A stretch of DNA of 64,000 nucleotides from a bacterium. Its GTDB lineage: Bacteria; Actinomycetota; Acidimicrobiia; Spongiisociales; ZC4RG35. The translations under genes were made by a program, and so were the position numbers. The notes below the pieces were generated by a model. It was not told the DNA's origin. It was given only the letters and a program-made list of their open reading frames with translations, and made no database searches. Positions 16,844-24,681 of the stretch are shown one piece after another. Location: positions 1-64,000 of the forward strand of contig JAPPFD010000024.1 of assembly GCA_028823995.1 (NCBI GenBank), read 5' to 3'. Each line of letters begins with the position of its first letter. Within the stretch, counting starts at the first letter, position 1.

Positions 16844-18196
16844 CTAGGAGGTGTGGAGGGAACTGTGGATAGCTGATACCCGCTCGGCAAATGGCTTGTT
16901 GGTTGACATTTGGGACAGGGTGCCACGGTAAGCGGAGATTACGGTGGAATGGTCACGGCCGAACGCCTTGCCGATGCGGGGGTAGGAGAGATCGGTGAGT
17001 TCGCGGGTCAGGTACATGGCGACTCGACGGGCGGCGGACGGGACCGGACGGCGATTGCGATCGAGGATCTCAGCCACTGAGGTCTCGAAGGCCTTCGCGC
17101 AGGCAGCGATGATCTGCTCAGGCGTGGGAGCGGATTGTGAGAATTCCGAGAGAGGGGCGAGAAGTTCCGACGCGCTCTGAGGGGTCATGGGCTGGTTTAC
17201 AAGTCTGGAGTAGGCAGACAGCCTGCGCAGCGCACCCTGCAGGTCCCGGATGTTGTCGGTGATCCGTTCCGCGACCATCGCGAGGACGTCGGAGGGGAAG
17301 GGTTGGGAGTAGGCGGCGTTCAGGCGGCGTAGGATTGCCAGACGGGTTTCCAGACAGGGTGGCGCAACATCCGCCAGCAGACCTCCGGTTACTCGGCTTC
17401 TTATGCGGTCCTCCATGGCTGTCAGGTCTCGGGGCGGGCGATCACAGCTGAGCACAATCTGCTTACCGTCCTGGTGAAGGCTGTTGAAGGTCCAAAAGAA
17501 CTCCTCCAAGGTCTGCTCTTTGCCCTCCAAGAACTGGAAGTCGTCCAAGAGGAGTATGTCCACTTGGCGGAATTGACGGCGGAAGTCATTCATTTGCCTG
17601 CTGCCGACGCATCGGATGAAACTCTGCACGAAGGCCTCGGAAGTGCAGTAGCGGACCACGAGCGAGGGATGACGTTTTCTCGCATGATTTGCAATCGCGT
17701 ACAGCAGATGGCTCTTGCCGACTCCGGATGCGCCGTAGATGAACAAGGGGTTGTAAATGCCCGGGTTCTCGGCGACGGCCCAGGCGGCCGCGTGGGCGAA
17801 TAGGTTGGACGGACCCACTTCAAAGGTAGCGAACCGTTGGAAGTTGGAGGGGTGACGCTTGGCCGAGGACTCAGGCGGCTTCTCCGCGGGCCGGTCCGGG
17901 GCGACGGAGACCCGGCCGTTGGAGGCCCGAACAACGTCGGTCTTGGTGACGGTGACGCGCACGCCGACAGGAGACGCCCCGGCGCCTGCGCTGCGGGCAG
18001 CATCCTCCACCTCCCGGAGAAACCGGGTTTTAACCTGGTTCGCCACGAATCGGCTGGGAGCCTCGACGACAATCTCGGAGGTATTCGGGGAGACGTGGAG
18101 GTCCTTGAACCAGCGGGACCAGTTGTCGGTTGAGGTACTGGCGGTGAGGACTTTACGGAAGACGTCATGGTCGAAACGGGTGGGGGACGGGTTCAA
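16844..18196 (-). CDS. dnaA: Chromosomal replication initiator DnaA
   Basis: From the TTG at 18196 this is 450 aa. Domain I begins at FDHDVFRKVLTAST. The AAA+ domain has Walker A (GASGVGKSHLL) and Walker B (ILLLDDFQF), and domain IV carries the DNA-binding signature MYLTRELTDLSYPRIGKAFGRDHSTVISA. The frame stays open to an ATG at 18358, but the extra 54 residues are Pro/Arg-rich, are partly encoded by an 11-base homopolymer tract (18274-18284) and have no place in DnaA domain architecture. GGAG lies 11 bases before the TTG. The protein binds DnaA boxes at the adjacent dnaA-dnaN gap to open the origin. Confidence 0.96.
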   Translation of the reverse strand: MNPSPTRFDHDVFRKVLTASTSTDNWSRWFKDLHVSPNTSEIVVEAPSRFVANQVKTRFLREVEDAARSAGAGASPVGVRVTVTKTDVVRASNGRVSVAPDRPAEKPPESSAKRHPSNFQRFATFEVGPSNLFAHAAAWAVAENPGIYNPLFIYGASGVGKSHLLYAIANHARKRHPSLVVRYCTSEAFVQSFIRCVGSRQMNDFRRQFRQVDILLLDDFQFLEGKEQTLEEFFWTFNSLHQDGKQIVLSCDRPPRDLTAMEDRIRSRVTGGLLADVAPPCLETRLAILRRLNAAYSQPFPSDVLAMVAERITDNIRDLQGALRRLSAYSRLVNQPMTPQSASELLAPLSEFSQSAPTPEQIIAACAKAFETSVAEILDRNRRPVPSAARRVAMYLTRELTDLSYPRIGKAFGRDHSTVISAYRGTLSQMSTNKPFAERVSAIHSSLHTS

Positions 18197-18666
18197 GGCA
18201 GGCGAATCTCCGAAGCCTGGGAATCGGCCGATGCTACGGGCAGCTCCGAGTGCCGAGCCACAGGCTTTTGGTTGGGGGGGGGGGCGGGGGCGGCTTAGGG
18301 GGTTTGCGGGGACAACCGGTTGGATCCGACTCGGTGGGGGAATCCATCGGTAGGGCAAGTGTAAGACTGTGGGTCCGGGTGTCGCCGAGAGGTCACACTT
18401 CAGTCAATGTCAAGCCAGATACCCTTGTTGACCTGGGAAAAGGCTTGCGGACATCCCGGGGTGGCCTTAGGTGGAGATGCGGGTTTACCTGCTGAACAAC
18501 ACCTATGTAATTACCGGTGGGTTTTATTCGCGATCTCCGGAATCTTTTTTGCCACAAAACAGGTTGTTTTCACTGCTTTTTACAAAGCGTCAAGGGCTTG
18601 TCGAAAGAGGGTGAACTGGCGCGGCTGACCTCAAGGGGTCCTTACCAGGCCCGTCGACCCGGTTTG
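18197..18666. promoter_or_regulatory. dnaA upstream regulatory region with C/G homopolymer and conserved 17-bp motif
   Basis: No gene is convincing between the dnaA start and cobU. The region contains an 11-base G run (18274-18284) followed by further G blocks, and an AT-rich part near 18500-18600. The motif ACACCTATGTAATTACC at 18499-18515 recurs with one change upstream of cobT and has a palindromic core GTAATTAC. The region should hold the dnaA promoter (leftward), but no clean -35/-10 pair is evident. A TTTGCCACA nonamer near 18548 matches the DnaA box at only 7 of 9 positions. Confidence 0.5.
18499..18515. repeat. Copy 1 of ACACCNATGTAATTACC motif (dnaA upstream)
   Basis: The 17-base sequence ACACCTATGTAATTACC contains the 8-base palindrome GTAATTAC. 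It matches the copy at 21209-21225 at 16 of 17 positions. Both lie upstream of leftward genes near the origin (dnaA and cobT), which suggests a shared regulator or a leftover of a rearrangement. The binding protein is unknown. Confidence 0.5.
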
Positions 18667-19209
18667 TCACTCGGAGGAGAGCGGCGCTTCGAAGGACAAC
18701 CCCGCCACCATCAGGAGTACCCGGCTGGACCGGTCGGCGATCATCTGGTTGGCCCGTCCCAGGGCGTCGCGGAACACCCTTCCGAGAGGCGAGGCCGGAA
18801 CGATGCCCATGCCCACCTCGTTGCTGACCACAATCCAGGCGGCGTCGGAGTCCTGCATCAGATCGAGGAGTCGCCGGGTCTCCTCCACCACGCGGCGTTC
18901 GGGGTCGGGATGGCCGTCCATCGCCAACAACAGATTGCTTACCCACATGGTCATGCAGTCGATTAGAAAAACGTCGTAGTGGGCGAGCCGCGGTTGCAGG
19001 GCCGAGACAAGGGCGCGGGGCTCCTCCAGGGTGTCCCAGGCGTTGGGCCGGCCTTGGCGGTGGATTCGGATGCGCTTTTGCATCTCTTCGTCCAGGGCCT
19101 CGGCGGTGGCGACGAACAGCACGCGGTCGCCGCTGCGGGCCAACCGCTCGGCGGCGGTGCTCTTACCCGAACGGGCCCCACCCAGGATGAAAGTTATGTC
19201 CCCCTTCAC
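18667..19209 (-). CDS. cobU: Adenosylcobinamide kinase / adenosylcobinamide-phosphate guanylyltransferase
   Basis: From GTG 19209 the product is 180 aa, the usual CobU size. Walker A GGARSGKST is followed by WDTLEEP, a segment reading VFLIDCMTMWVSNLL, and IVVSNEVGMGIVP, all typical of CobU/CobP. The enzyme phosphorylates adenosylcobinamide and transfers GMP, activating it for addition of the lower ligand. The GTG overlaps the cobS TGA (GTGA). It is the last gene of cobT-cobS-cobU, lying unusually between dnaA and rpmH. Confidence 0.93.
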   Translation of the reverse strand: MKGDITFILGGARSGKSTAAERLARSGDRVLFVATAEALDEEMQKRIRIHRQGRPNAWDTLEEPRALVSALQPRLAHYDVFLIDCMTMWVSNLLLAMDGHPDPERRVVEETRRLLDLMQDSDAAWIVVSNEVGMGIVPASPLGRVFRDALGRANQMIADRSSRVLLMVAGLSFEAPLSSE

Positions 19210-20018
19210 GGGTACCACAGCGGGATCAGCACATTGGGCACCCCTATGGTCAGCAGGGCCGCGCAAAGGAAGGTGACGGCCTCCACGGTTTCGTTGACGG
19301 CTCCATAGATGTCGCCGGTTACGCCTCCCAACAGCCTGGTGGCAAAGTCTCCTATCGACCAGGCCGTGAGAACGGCCAGGGCAAGTAGGAGAAGACTCCA
19401 CGGTCCCGCCAGCGCCATGCCGGCCAGCAACGCGAGGGTGGTACCGAAGATCAACTGCCACCTGCCCGGCCGCTTGAGGAATGCAGCACCCAGACCATCT
19501 CCCCCGACGTAAGGAAACGTCTCCATTACCAACAGCATCCCTCCTCGGGAGATGCAGGGCACCAGGATCAGAATCCACGGACGGACTTGGTCCGGCAGGG
19601 CCGAGACGGCCGCGACCTTGAGGAGCAGCAAACACACCACCCCCGCCACTGCGAAGGCTCCCACCGCCGGATCCTTGAGAATCCGGCGGCGGCGCTCCGG
19701 GCTGGAACCACCCAGGAGGGCGTCACAGGTGTCCATGAACCCATCCAGGTGGAGAGCGCGAGTCATGGCGACCAGGGCCACCACCAGGATTACGCCGCTG
19801 AGGATGCTACCGGGCACCTGGGCGTCAACGCCGGCGGCGGATCCCGCCGTGTGGACCCAACGCAACAGGAGATCGATGGCTGCCAGGCCAATGCCAAGCA
19901 GCACCCCGACGGCAGGGAACCAGCCACGGGCCGTAGCGAGCCCCGGGGTGTCGGCTCTGTGGCCGGAACCGACGGGAAAGATTGTCAGGAAGCCCAATGC
20001 TGAGCGAAGTCCTTTCAC
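19206..20018 (-). CDS. cobS: Adenosylcobinamide-GDP ribazoletransferase (cobalamin synthase)
   Basis: A 270-aa integral membrane enzyme joining AdoCbi-GDP and alpha-ribazole. Family signatures: LGFLTIFPVG near the start, ALHLDGFMDTCDALLGGSSPERRRRILKDPAVGAFAV (metal-binding DGxxDxxD-type segment) and several hydrophobic helices. The GTG start at 20018 overlaps the cobT stop. In this three-gene unit CobT makes the ribazole phosphate, CobU activates cobinamide and CobS condenses them, so the unit covers nucleotide-loop assembly only. Confidence 0.93.
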   Translation of the reverse strand: MKGLRSALGFLTIFPVGSGHRADTPGLATARGWFPAVGVLLGIGLAAIDLLLRWVHTAGSAAGVDAQVPGSILSGVILVVALVAMTRALHLDGFMDTCDALLGGSSPERRRRILKDPAVGAFAVAGVVCLLLLKVAAVSALPDQVRPWILILVPCISRGGMLLVMETFPYVGGDGLGAAFLKRPGRWQLIFGTTLALLAGMALAGPWSLLLLALAVLTAWSIGDFATRLLGGVTGDIYGAVNETVEAVTFLCAALLTIGVPNVLIPLWYP

Positions 20019-21100
20019 GATTGCCTGCCATCTGGGAGGTTGGAGACCCCGGCCTGGTCGAAGGTGGCCATTCGGGACAGACAGGCAGCGGCCGCCTCCA
20101 CAATCGGGATGGCGAGCACCGCTCCGGTTCCTTCTCCCAGACGCATATTGAAGTCCAGCAGGGGCTCCAAGCCTAGGTGAGACAACACCGCTTCATGGCC
20201 CTGCTCGGCCGACCGGTGGGAGGCAATCATGTAATCCCGCGCGGCCCCGCACAGGCCTTGGGCCAATAGAGCGGAAGCCCCGGAGATGAATCCATCCAGC
20301 AGTACGGCACAGCGCATGACGGCGCCGCCCAAAATGACGCCGACCAGCACACCGATCTCGAACCCGCCGACCTTGGCGAGCACGTCCAACGGATCGGAGG
20401 GATCAGGATCGTTTACCTGCAGGGCCCGACGGACCACGCCGGTCTTGTGGAGGAGTTCGGTGGGGGTGCGTCCCGTCCCCGCACCGGTGGTCTCCTCTGG
20501 TGGACGCCCGGTGATTGCGGCGGTCACCGCGCTTGAGGAGGTCGTGTTTCCAATTCCCATATCGCCGGTTGCTATCAGGTGGGGGCCTTCCCTGGTCGCC
20601 ACTTCGACCGCCAGTCTGATGCCCGTTTCCACGCAGCGGATCGCCTGGTCGCGTGACATGGCAGGGCCCAGGCTTATGTCCCCGGTGCCTCTCCCCACGC
20701 GAATGGAGCGCAGGTCGGGGTGGCGCGGCAACGCCGGGCCTGCTATCCCGGCGTCCACCACGATCTGGCGCACTCCCAACAGGTTGGCCATAACACTCAC
20801 GGCGGCTCCACCCGAGAGGAAGTTGAGAGCCATCTGCGAGGTCACCTCCTGCGGATACCCGGTGACGCCCTGGGCGGTAACACCGTGATCGGCGGCCGCC
20901 ACAATCACCGTCTTGCCGTCTATCGAGGGGCGTTCGTCGCCGAACATGCCGGCCAGTCGGATCGAGATGTCCTCCAGAAGACCGAGAGCTCCTTCCGGCT
21001 TGGTTAGAGTCGACTGCCGCGATCGTGCCCGCAGCATGGCGTCTCGGTCGGCAGGCCGGATGCGTCTGCCGGCCTCCGCCAGCGTGAGATGTCTCGTCAT
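20015..21100 (-). CDS. cobT: Nicotinate-nucleotide-dimethylbenzimidazole phosphoribosyltransferase
   Basis: A 361-aa protein with CobT hallmarks: KPEGALGLLEDISIRLAGM, VAAADHGVTAQGVTGYPQEVT, GDMGIGNTTSSSAVTAAITG and the catalytic Glu region in RLGEGTGAVLAIPI. It transfers phosphoribosyl from nicotinate mononucleotide to the lower-ligand base. I prefer ATG 21100 because GGAAGG precedes it with good spacing and the family N-terminus starts there; in-frame starts at 21145 and 21202 add sequence without family match. It is the first gene of cobT-cobS-cobU. No cobalamin riboswitch was recognised upstream. Confidence 0.93.
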   Translation of the reverse strand: MTRHLTLAEAGRRIRPADRDAMLRARSRQSTLTKPEGALGLLEDISIRLAGMFGDERPSIDGKTVIVAAADHGVTAQGVTGYPQEVTSQMALNFLSGGAAVSVMANLLGVRQIVVDAGIAGPALPRHPDLRSIRVGRGTGDISLGPAMSRDQAIRCVETGIRLAVEVATREGPHLIATGDMGIGNTTSSSAVTAAITGRPPEETTGAGTGRTPTELLHKTGVVRRALQVNDPDPSDPLDVLAKVGGFEIGVLVGVILGGAVMRCAVLLDGFISGASALLAQGLCGAARDYMIASHRSAEQGHEAVLSHLGLEPLLDFNMRLGEGTGAVLAIPIVEAAAACLSRMATFDQAGVSNLPDGRQS

Positions 21101-21208
21101 GGCAGGACTGCCTTCCGGGCGTGGGACATGTTCTTGGGCGGTCATCGTGAGACTAGGAGGAACCCAGTCCTCGACGAGCCTTGGCGCCGGGGTCACAAAC
21201 AAATAATG

Positions 21209-21225
21209 ACACCGATGTAATTACC
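21209..21225. repeat. Copy 2 of ACACCNATGTAATTACC motif (cobT-rpmH intergenic)
   Basis: ACACCGATGTAATTACC differs from the copy upstream of dnaA at one base. It lies in the 272-bp divergent gap between cobT and rpmH, closer to cobT. See the copy at 18499. Confidence 0.5.
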
Positions 21226-21372
21226 TGGGTCGTCGGGAGTTTTTCGGCCCGATTCCGCGAAACGCTTCTCTGTTCCGGTCCTCTCTACCTAAAGCGGGAC
21301 CGTATCGTCTTGACTTCCGCGGGCTCCTGCGATAGCCTTGTCAAGGCTGTCGACAGTCTGCAGGTTCGGTAA

Positions 21373-21507
21373 ATGAAGAGGACCTATCAACCCAAGGTTC
21401 GCCGTCGCAAGCGGCGGCACGGATTTCGTCATCGGATGCGCACCCGCGGGGGCCGGGCCGTAATTCGGTCCCGGAGACACAAGGGTCGCAGGCGGCTGGC
21501 TGCCTGA
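21373..21507 (+). CDS. rpmH: 50S ribosomal protein L34
   Basis: A 44-aa, extremely basic protein reading [18 protein letters not shown], then [15 protein letters not shown] and a KGRRRL ending: classic L34 and full length. It opens the rightward unit rpmH-rnpA-yidD-yidC-jag found beside dnaA in most bacteria; here dnaA is displaced about 3 kb by cobT-cobS-cobU. The ribosome binding site is poor (AGGTTCGG). The second reading frame of this gene is open throughout and continues into rnpA. Confidence 0.98.
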   Translation: MKRTYQPKVRRRKRRHGFRHRMRTRGGRAVIRSRRHKGRRRLAA

Positions 21508-21839
21508 AGATAGGCCCGCCTTACCAGTCGCTGCGAACTTCCAGGCATTTTCGCTTGGTATTCTCGCGAGGCAAGCGATGCCGGGTGGGCGGCCTAAGCG
21601 TCATCTCGGTGCCGAACACCACAGATCGGACAGGGATTGGCCTGGTGGCCGGTCGCAGGGTTGGAACGGCCGTGGTCCGCAATCGTGCAAAGCGACGTCT
21701 ACGCGCCGCTTTGGCGGAAGTCGGTCCGCCTCCGGGCCGTGATTATGTGATCGTGGCCACCCGGCAAGTGGCGGAGGTCCCCTTCCGAACGTTGGTGAAG
21801 TGGCTGAGAGCCGCACTGGAAACGGTGATTGAAAAATGA
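21504..21839 (+). CDS. rnpA: Ribonuclease P protein component
   Basis: RnpA assists the RNase P RNA in 5' maturation of tRNA. The core is [15 protein letters not shown], then [25 protein letters not shown] containing the RNR motif, and DYVIVATR. A start at TTG 21555 would cut off the conserved Phe-containing N-terminal strand (LRTSRHFR). The only other start-like codons in frame are CTG 21531 and CTG 21504; the latter overlaps the rpmH stop (CTGA), has AGGCGG 9 bases upstream and gives a family-typical 111 aa. I infer this CTG start and coupling to rpmH. The frame has no stop back to 21333, so a Thermus-like rnpA overlapping rpmH is a remote alternative. Confidence 0.9.
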   Translation: MKIGPPYQSLRTSRHFRLVFSRGKRCRVGGLSVISVPNTTDRTGIGLVAGRRVGTAVVRNRAKRRLRAALAEVGPPPGRDYVIVATRQVAEVPFRTLVKWLRAALETVIEK

Positions 21840-22108
21840 GAGCACAAGCTGAGCAGAAGACAGGCGGTCGGGCCGCAAGGGTGTTGTTAGGCGCGCTAAG
21901 GCTCTATCAGGAGCGGATAAGCCCGGCCTTCGGGCGCCGTTGCCGTTACCTTCCCACCTGTTCGGCCTACGCCAGGACAGCCATCGAGAGGTTTGGCGTT
22001 AGTAAGGGGGTCTTCTTGACGGGGCGTCGATTGTTGCGCTGTCAACCCTTCGGATCGAGCGGGTACGATCCGGTGCCGGTCCCGGCCGGAGGTGTGGAGA
22101 CGTGCTAG
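21836..22108 (+). CDS. yidD: Membrane protein insertion efficiency factor YidD
   Basis: A 90-aa protein with the YidD signature: LRLYQERISPAFGRRCRYLPTCSAYARTAIERFG, ending in LLRCQPFGSSGYDPVP. The three conserved Cys residues are kept. YidD is a small amphipathic membrane-associated protein that assists YidC-dependent insertion. Its ATG overlaps the rnpA stop (ATGA), and its end overlaps the yidC start by seven bases. Confidence 0.96.
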   Translation: MRAQAEQKTGGRAARVLLGALRLYQERISPAFGRRCRYLPTCSAYARTAIERFGVSKGVFLTGRRLLRCQPFGSSGYDPVPVPAGGVETC

Positions 22109-22968
22109 ACCCTTGGTGGACCCTATGGGATTGGATCAAGGAGGGGCTGGGTTGGTCTTTTGCCATCTCATACGACTTCATTCCCAGCTTCGGCATAGCA
22201 ATCATCCTGGTGACGGTGGTGATCAACACCTTGCTGTTTCCTCTCACCTTGAAACAGACCCGATCCAGCCGGGCGATGATGCAGATCCAGCCCGAGTTGC
22301 AGCGCATCCGCCGGGATTACCGGGATCAACGCGAGGAGATGCAGCGTCGGATGACCGAGTTGCAACGTGAGCACGGGGCTTCACCGCTCGGGTGTTTGGG
22401 CCCGCTGCTGGTCCAGTCCCCCATCCTGTTTGCCATCTTTCGGGTGTTGAATGATCCCACCGGTCTGCACACCGACTTTTCCCCTGTCCCTCCCGGGAGC
22501 GCTTTGTGGGAGGCCATCCGGGCAGAGGAGGCCATCTTCGTCGGCATGGACCTGGCGTTGAGTCCCGCCCAGGCGACCACCACAGGACTGGTGGCGGCGC
22601 TCCCCTACCTGGGCACCATGATTCTGATGATCACCATCCAATACATTCAGCAGTGGTACACCCAGCGCGACCAGGTCTCGGTGGCGGGGGACCGGCAGAG
22701 GCGGCAAATGCAGATGTTCACCCGCATCATGCCGCTCTTCCTGGGCTTCATCTCGTGGAACTTTCCCGCGGGACTGTTGCTTTATTGGACAACTTCCAAC
22801 CTGGTTCGCCTGAGCCAGCAAATCGCTATCAATTGGATGGACGGTCGGCCGGAACCGCCCCCAGGGCTGGGTTCGGAGGAGAAGCCGGGCGAGGGAGATT
22901 CCCCGTCCTCTGCCCAGCCACACTCCCATTCGGCCAGGAAATCGAGGAGGAGGAAGAGGAGGAACTGA
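22102..22968 (+). CDS. yidC: Membrane protein insertase YidC/OxaI
   Basis: A 288-aa insertase without the large periplasmic domain of proteobacterial YidC. The insertase core is visible: FGIAIILVTVVINTLLFPLTLKQTRSSRAMMQIQPELQRIR with the conserved Arg in the hydrophilic groove, a cytoplasmic charged hairpin (QREEMQRRMTELQREHG), CLGPLLVQSPILFAIF, and WNFPAGLLLYWTTSNLV near the end, followed by a basic tail RKSRRRKRRN likely to contact ribosomes. The GTG start overlaps yidD. The next gene, jag, follows after 2 bp. Confidence 0.97.
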   Translation: MLDPWWTLWDWIKEGLGWSFAISYDFIPSFGIAIILVTVVINTLLFPLTLKQTRSSRAMMQIQPELQRIRRDYRDQREEMQRRMTELQREHGASPLGCLGPLLVQSPILFAIFRVLNDPTGLHTDFSPVPPGSALWEAIRAEEAIFVGMDLALSPAQATTTGLVAALPYLGTMILMITIQYIQQWYTQRDQVSVAGDRQRRQMQMFTRIMPLFLGFISWNFPAGLLLYWTTSNLVRLSQQIAINWMDGRPEPPPGLGSEEKPGEGDSPSSAQPHSHSARKSRRRKRRN

Positions 22969-22970
22969 TA

Positions 22971-23783
22971 ATGGAACTGATAGAAATACGAGCCCGAACG
23001 GTGGAGTTGGCCGAGCAGGCCGCCTTGGAAGAGCTAGGCCTCAAGGACCGGAACCGTGTGGAATGGGAGATACTGCAGGAGCCGACCCGGGGATTCCTGG
23101 GAGTTGGCCGACAGGACGCCATCGTGCGCGCCAAGCGCAAGCCGGCGAAGCGTCGCCGGGGTCGAGGGGGACGGGGCGAGAAATCCAAATCGGGACGCCA
23201 GCAGGACAGTAGACCCAAGCGGCAGAAGCAGGCCCCGGGGCGTGGTTCCCAGAGGAGGCAGGCCAAGAAGCCGGCCGGAGGGCGCGGGCAACCTGCCAAG
23301 AAAAAGGCTTCTGCCTCCGTGGATGAGCAGGCTGAGGTGGCCAAGAGCTTTGTGGTGGGCCTATTGGAGGCGGTGGAAATGGATGGGGAGGTGGAGACCA
23401 CGCTGGCTGACGATCTGGTTACCTTGGAGGTCAAGGGTGAAGAGACGGAGCCTCTGGTGGGTCCGCGGGGCAGCGGCATCGAGGCTCTCCACACTGTGGC
23501 CAAGTCGGTCATCAAGCGTAAGACCAGCGGATCGGCCCGACTCCGGGTGGATGTCGCTGGGTACGGGATGCGCCGGCGGGAGGCTCTGGCTATCTACGCG
23601 GCAGGCCTGATCGAGCAGGTGAACGCCGAAGGGGGGGAACTGATGCTCGAGCCAATGAATGCTGCTGACCGCAAGGTTATTCATGATACGGTAGGCAAAC
23701 ATGATAATGTACGTTCTTTCTCCGAGGGCGAAGCGCCACAACGTTATGTAGTAATAGCTTATGTGGAGGATGGCGCCAGCTAA
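22971..23783 (+). CDS. jag: Jag/KhpB-type RNA-binding protein (Jag_N, KH, R3H)
   Basis: From ATG 22971, preceded by a purine-rich AGGAGGAA site, the protein is 270 aa. Residues 1-50 are the Jag_N domain (TVELAEQAALEELG...RGFLGVGRQDAIV). A long Lys/Arg/Gly-rich linker follows at about residues 52-110. Next comes a KH domain with GPRGSGIEALHTVAKSVI and an R3H domain near the end (MNAADRKVIHDTVGKHDNVRSFSEGEAPQRYVVI). KhpB proteins bind RNA and in Gram-positives influence cell division and envelope synthesis. It is the last gene of the rpmH-jag unit and converges on parB. The frame extends upstream into yidC, but that part is a shadow. Confidence 0.95.
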   Translation: MELIEIRARTVELAEQAALEELGLKDRNRVEWEILQEPTRGFLGVGRQDAIVRAKRKPAKRRRGRGGRGEKSKSGRQQDSRPKRQKQAPGRGSQRRQAKKPAGGRGQPAKKKASASVDEQAEVAKSFVVGLLEAVEMDGEVETTLADDLVTLEVKGEETEPLVGPRGSGIEALHTVAKSVIKRKTSGSARLRVDVAGYGMRRREALAIYAAGLIEQVNAEGGELMLEPMNAADRKVIHDTVGKHDNVRSFSEGEAPQRYVVIAYVEDGAS

Positions 23784-23829
23784 AGCCGCGCTCGGCTGCG
23801 AGTGGAGGCGGTTGGGTTACGCCCCGAGG

Positions 23830-24681
23830 TCAGGGGGCGATCAGCTTGGCGAAGACTCGTTGTAAATCGTCAATCGAGTTGAACCCGACCTTCACGCTCC
23901 CCTTTTGGTTCCCGTAGCTGATGGCGACAGGGAGACCCAGCTGGTCGGTGAGCCTCGTCTCCAATTCGACGATTTGGGCAGGCCGGGGGGTCTTGGTGGC
24001 GCGCGAGGTCCGTTTGCGGGGTGCCCGCGCATTGACCGCTTCCTCTACCTGGCGAACCGTCCATCCCTCCGCCACCGCCCGTTTGGCGATGTGAGCGGCG
24101 TACTTGGGGTCGGATACCGAGAGAAGCGCTCGCGCATGCCCGGCGGTGAGCTGTCGAGTCTCCAGTAGCTCGAGAATGGGCGGCGGCAGGCGGAGGAGCC
24201 GGATGCTGTTGGCCACGGTGGCCCGCCCTTTGCCTACCCGGTGGGCTACCTCCTGCTGGGTGAGACCGTGTTGGTCGATAAGGTCCCGGTAGGCGGAGGC
24301 CTCCTCCAACGGAGTCAAATCCTCTCGTTGGAGGTTCTCGATGAGCGCCTGTGTGAGAGCGCCGGTCTCATCGGCCTGTCGGAGCATGGCAGGGATACTC
24401 TGAAGGCCTGCCAGTTGTGCGGCCCGCCAGCGACGCTCTCCGGAGATGAGGGTGTAGCCGTCATCGCTCTCCTGAACCACAACGGGTTGTAGCACGCCTA
24501 CCTCTATGATGGAGCGGGCCAAGCCCCTTAGCGTCTCCTCGTCATGATGCGAGCGGGGCTGGGCGGGGTTGGGACGGATCTGGTTGATGGGGATCTCCCT
24601 GTAAGGTGAAACGGAGGCTGGCTCGCCGGTTGGAATCAGGGCGCTCAAGCCCCGGCCAAGTCCTCCTCGACGGCTGGTCAT
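23830..24681 (-). CDS. parB: Chromosome partition protein ParB
   Basis: A 283-aa ParB: N-terminal peptide GLGRGLSALIP (ParA-stimulating), the CTP-binding domain with IRPNPAQPR and GERRWRAAQLAG, IENLQREDLTPLEEA, the helix-turn-helix region GLTQQEVAHRVGKGRATVANSIRLLRLP, and a C-terminal dimerisation domain. It binds parS, loads as a CTP-dependent clamp, spreads, and recruits SMC and ParA. Two parS sites lie about 1.4 kb upstream, beyond parA and rsmG. Its ATG overlaps the parA stop. The order jag-parB-parA-rsmG is inverted relative to jag-rsmG-parA-parB in mycobacteria. Confidence 0.97.
   Translation of the reverse strand: MTSRRGGLGRGLSALIPTGEPASVSPYREIPINQIRPNPAQPRSHHDEETLRGLARSIIEVGVLQPVVVQESDDGYTLISGERRWRAAQLAGLQSIPAMLRQADETGALTQALIENLQREDLTPLEEASAYRDLIDQHGLTQQEVAHRVGKGRATVANSIRLLRLPPPILELLETRQLTAGHARALLSVSDPKYAAHIAKRAVAEGWTVRQVEEAVNARAPRKRTSRATKTPRPAQIVELETRLTDQLGLPVAISYGNQKGSVKVGFNSIDDLQRVFAKLIAP

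Noticed and set aside
18196..18358. N-terminal extension of DnaA from ATG 18358
   Set aside because: Pro/Arg-rich, encoded partly by a homopolymer run, outside DnaA domain architecture; TTG 18196 directly precedes domain I.
21101..21372. Cobalamin riboswitch upstream of cobT
   Set aside because: I found no B12-box-like sequence in the gap on either strand; a covariance search would settle it.
23784..23797. AGCCG/CGGCT hairpin between jag and parB as a terminator
   Set aside because: Only a 5-bp stem with at most three T residues; too weak to call.
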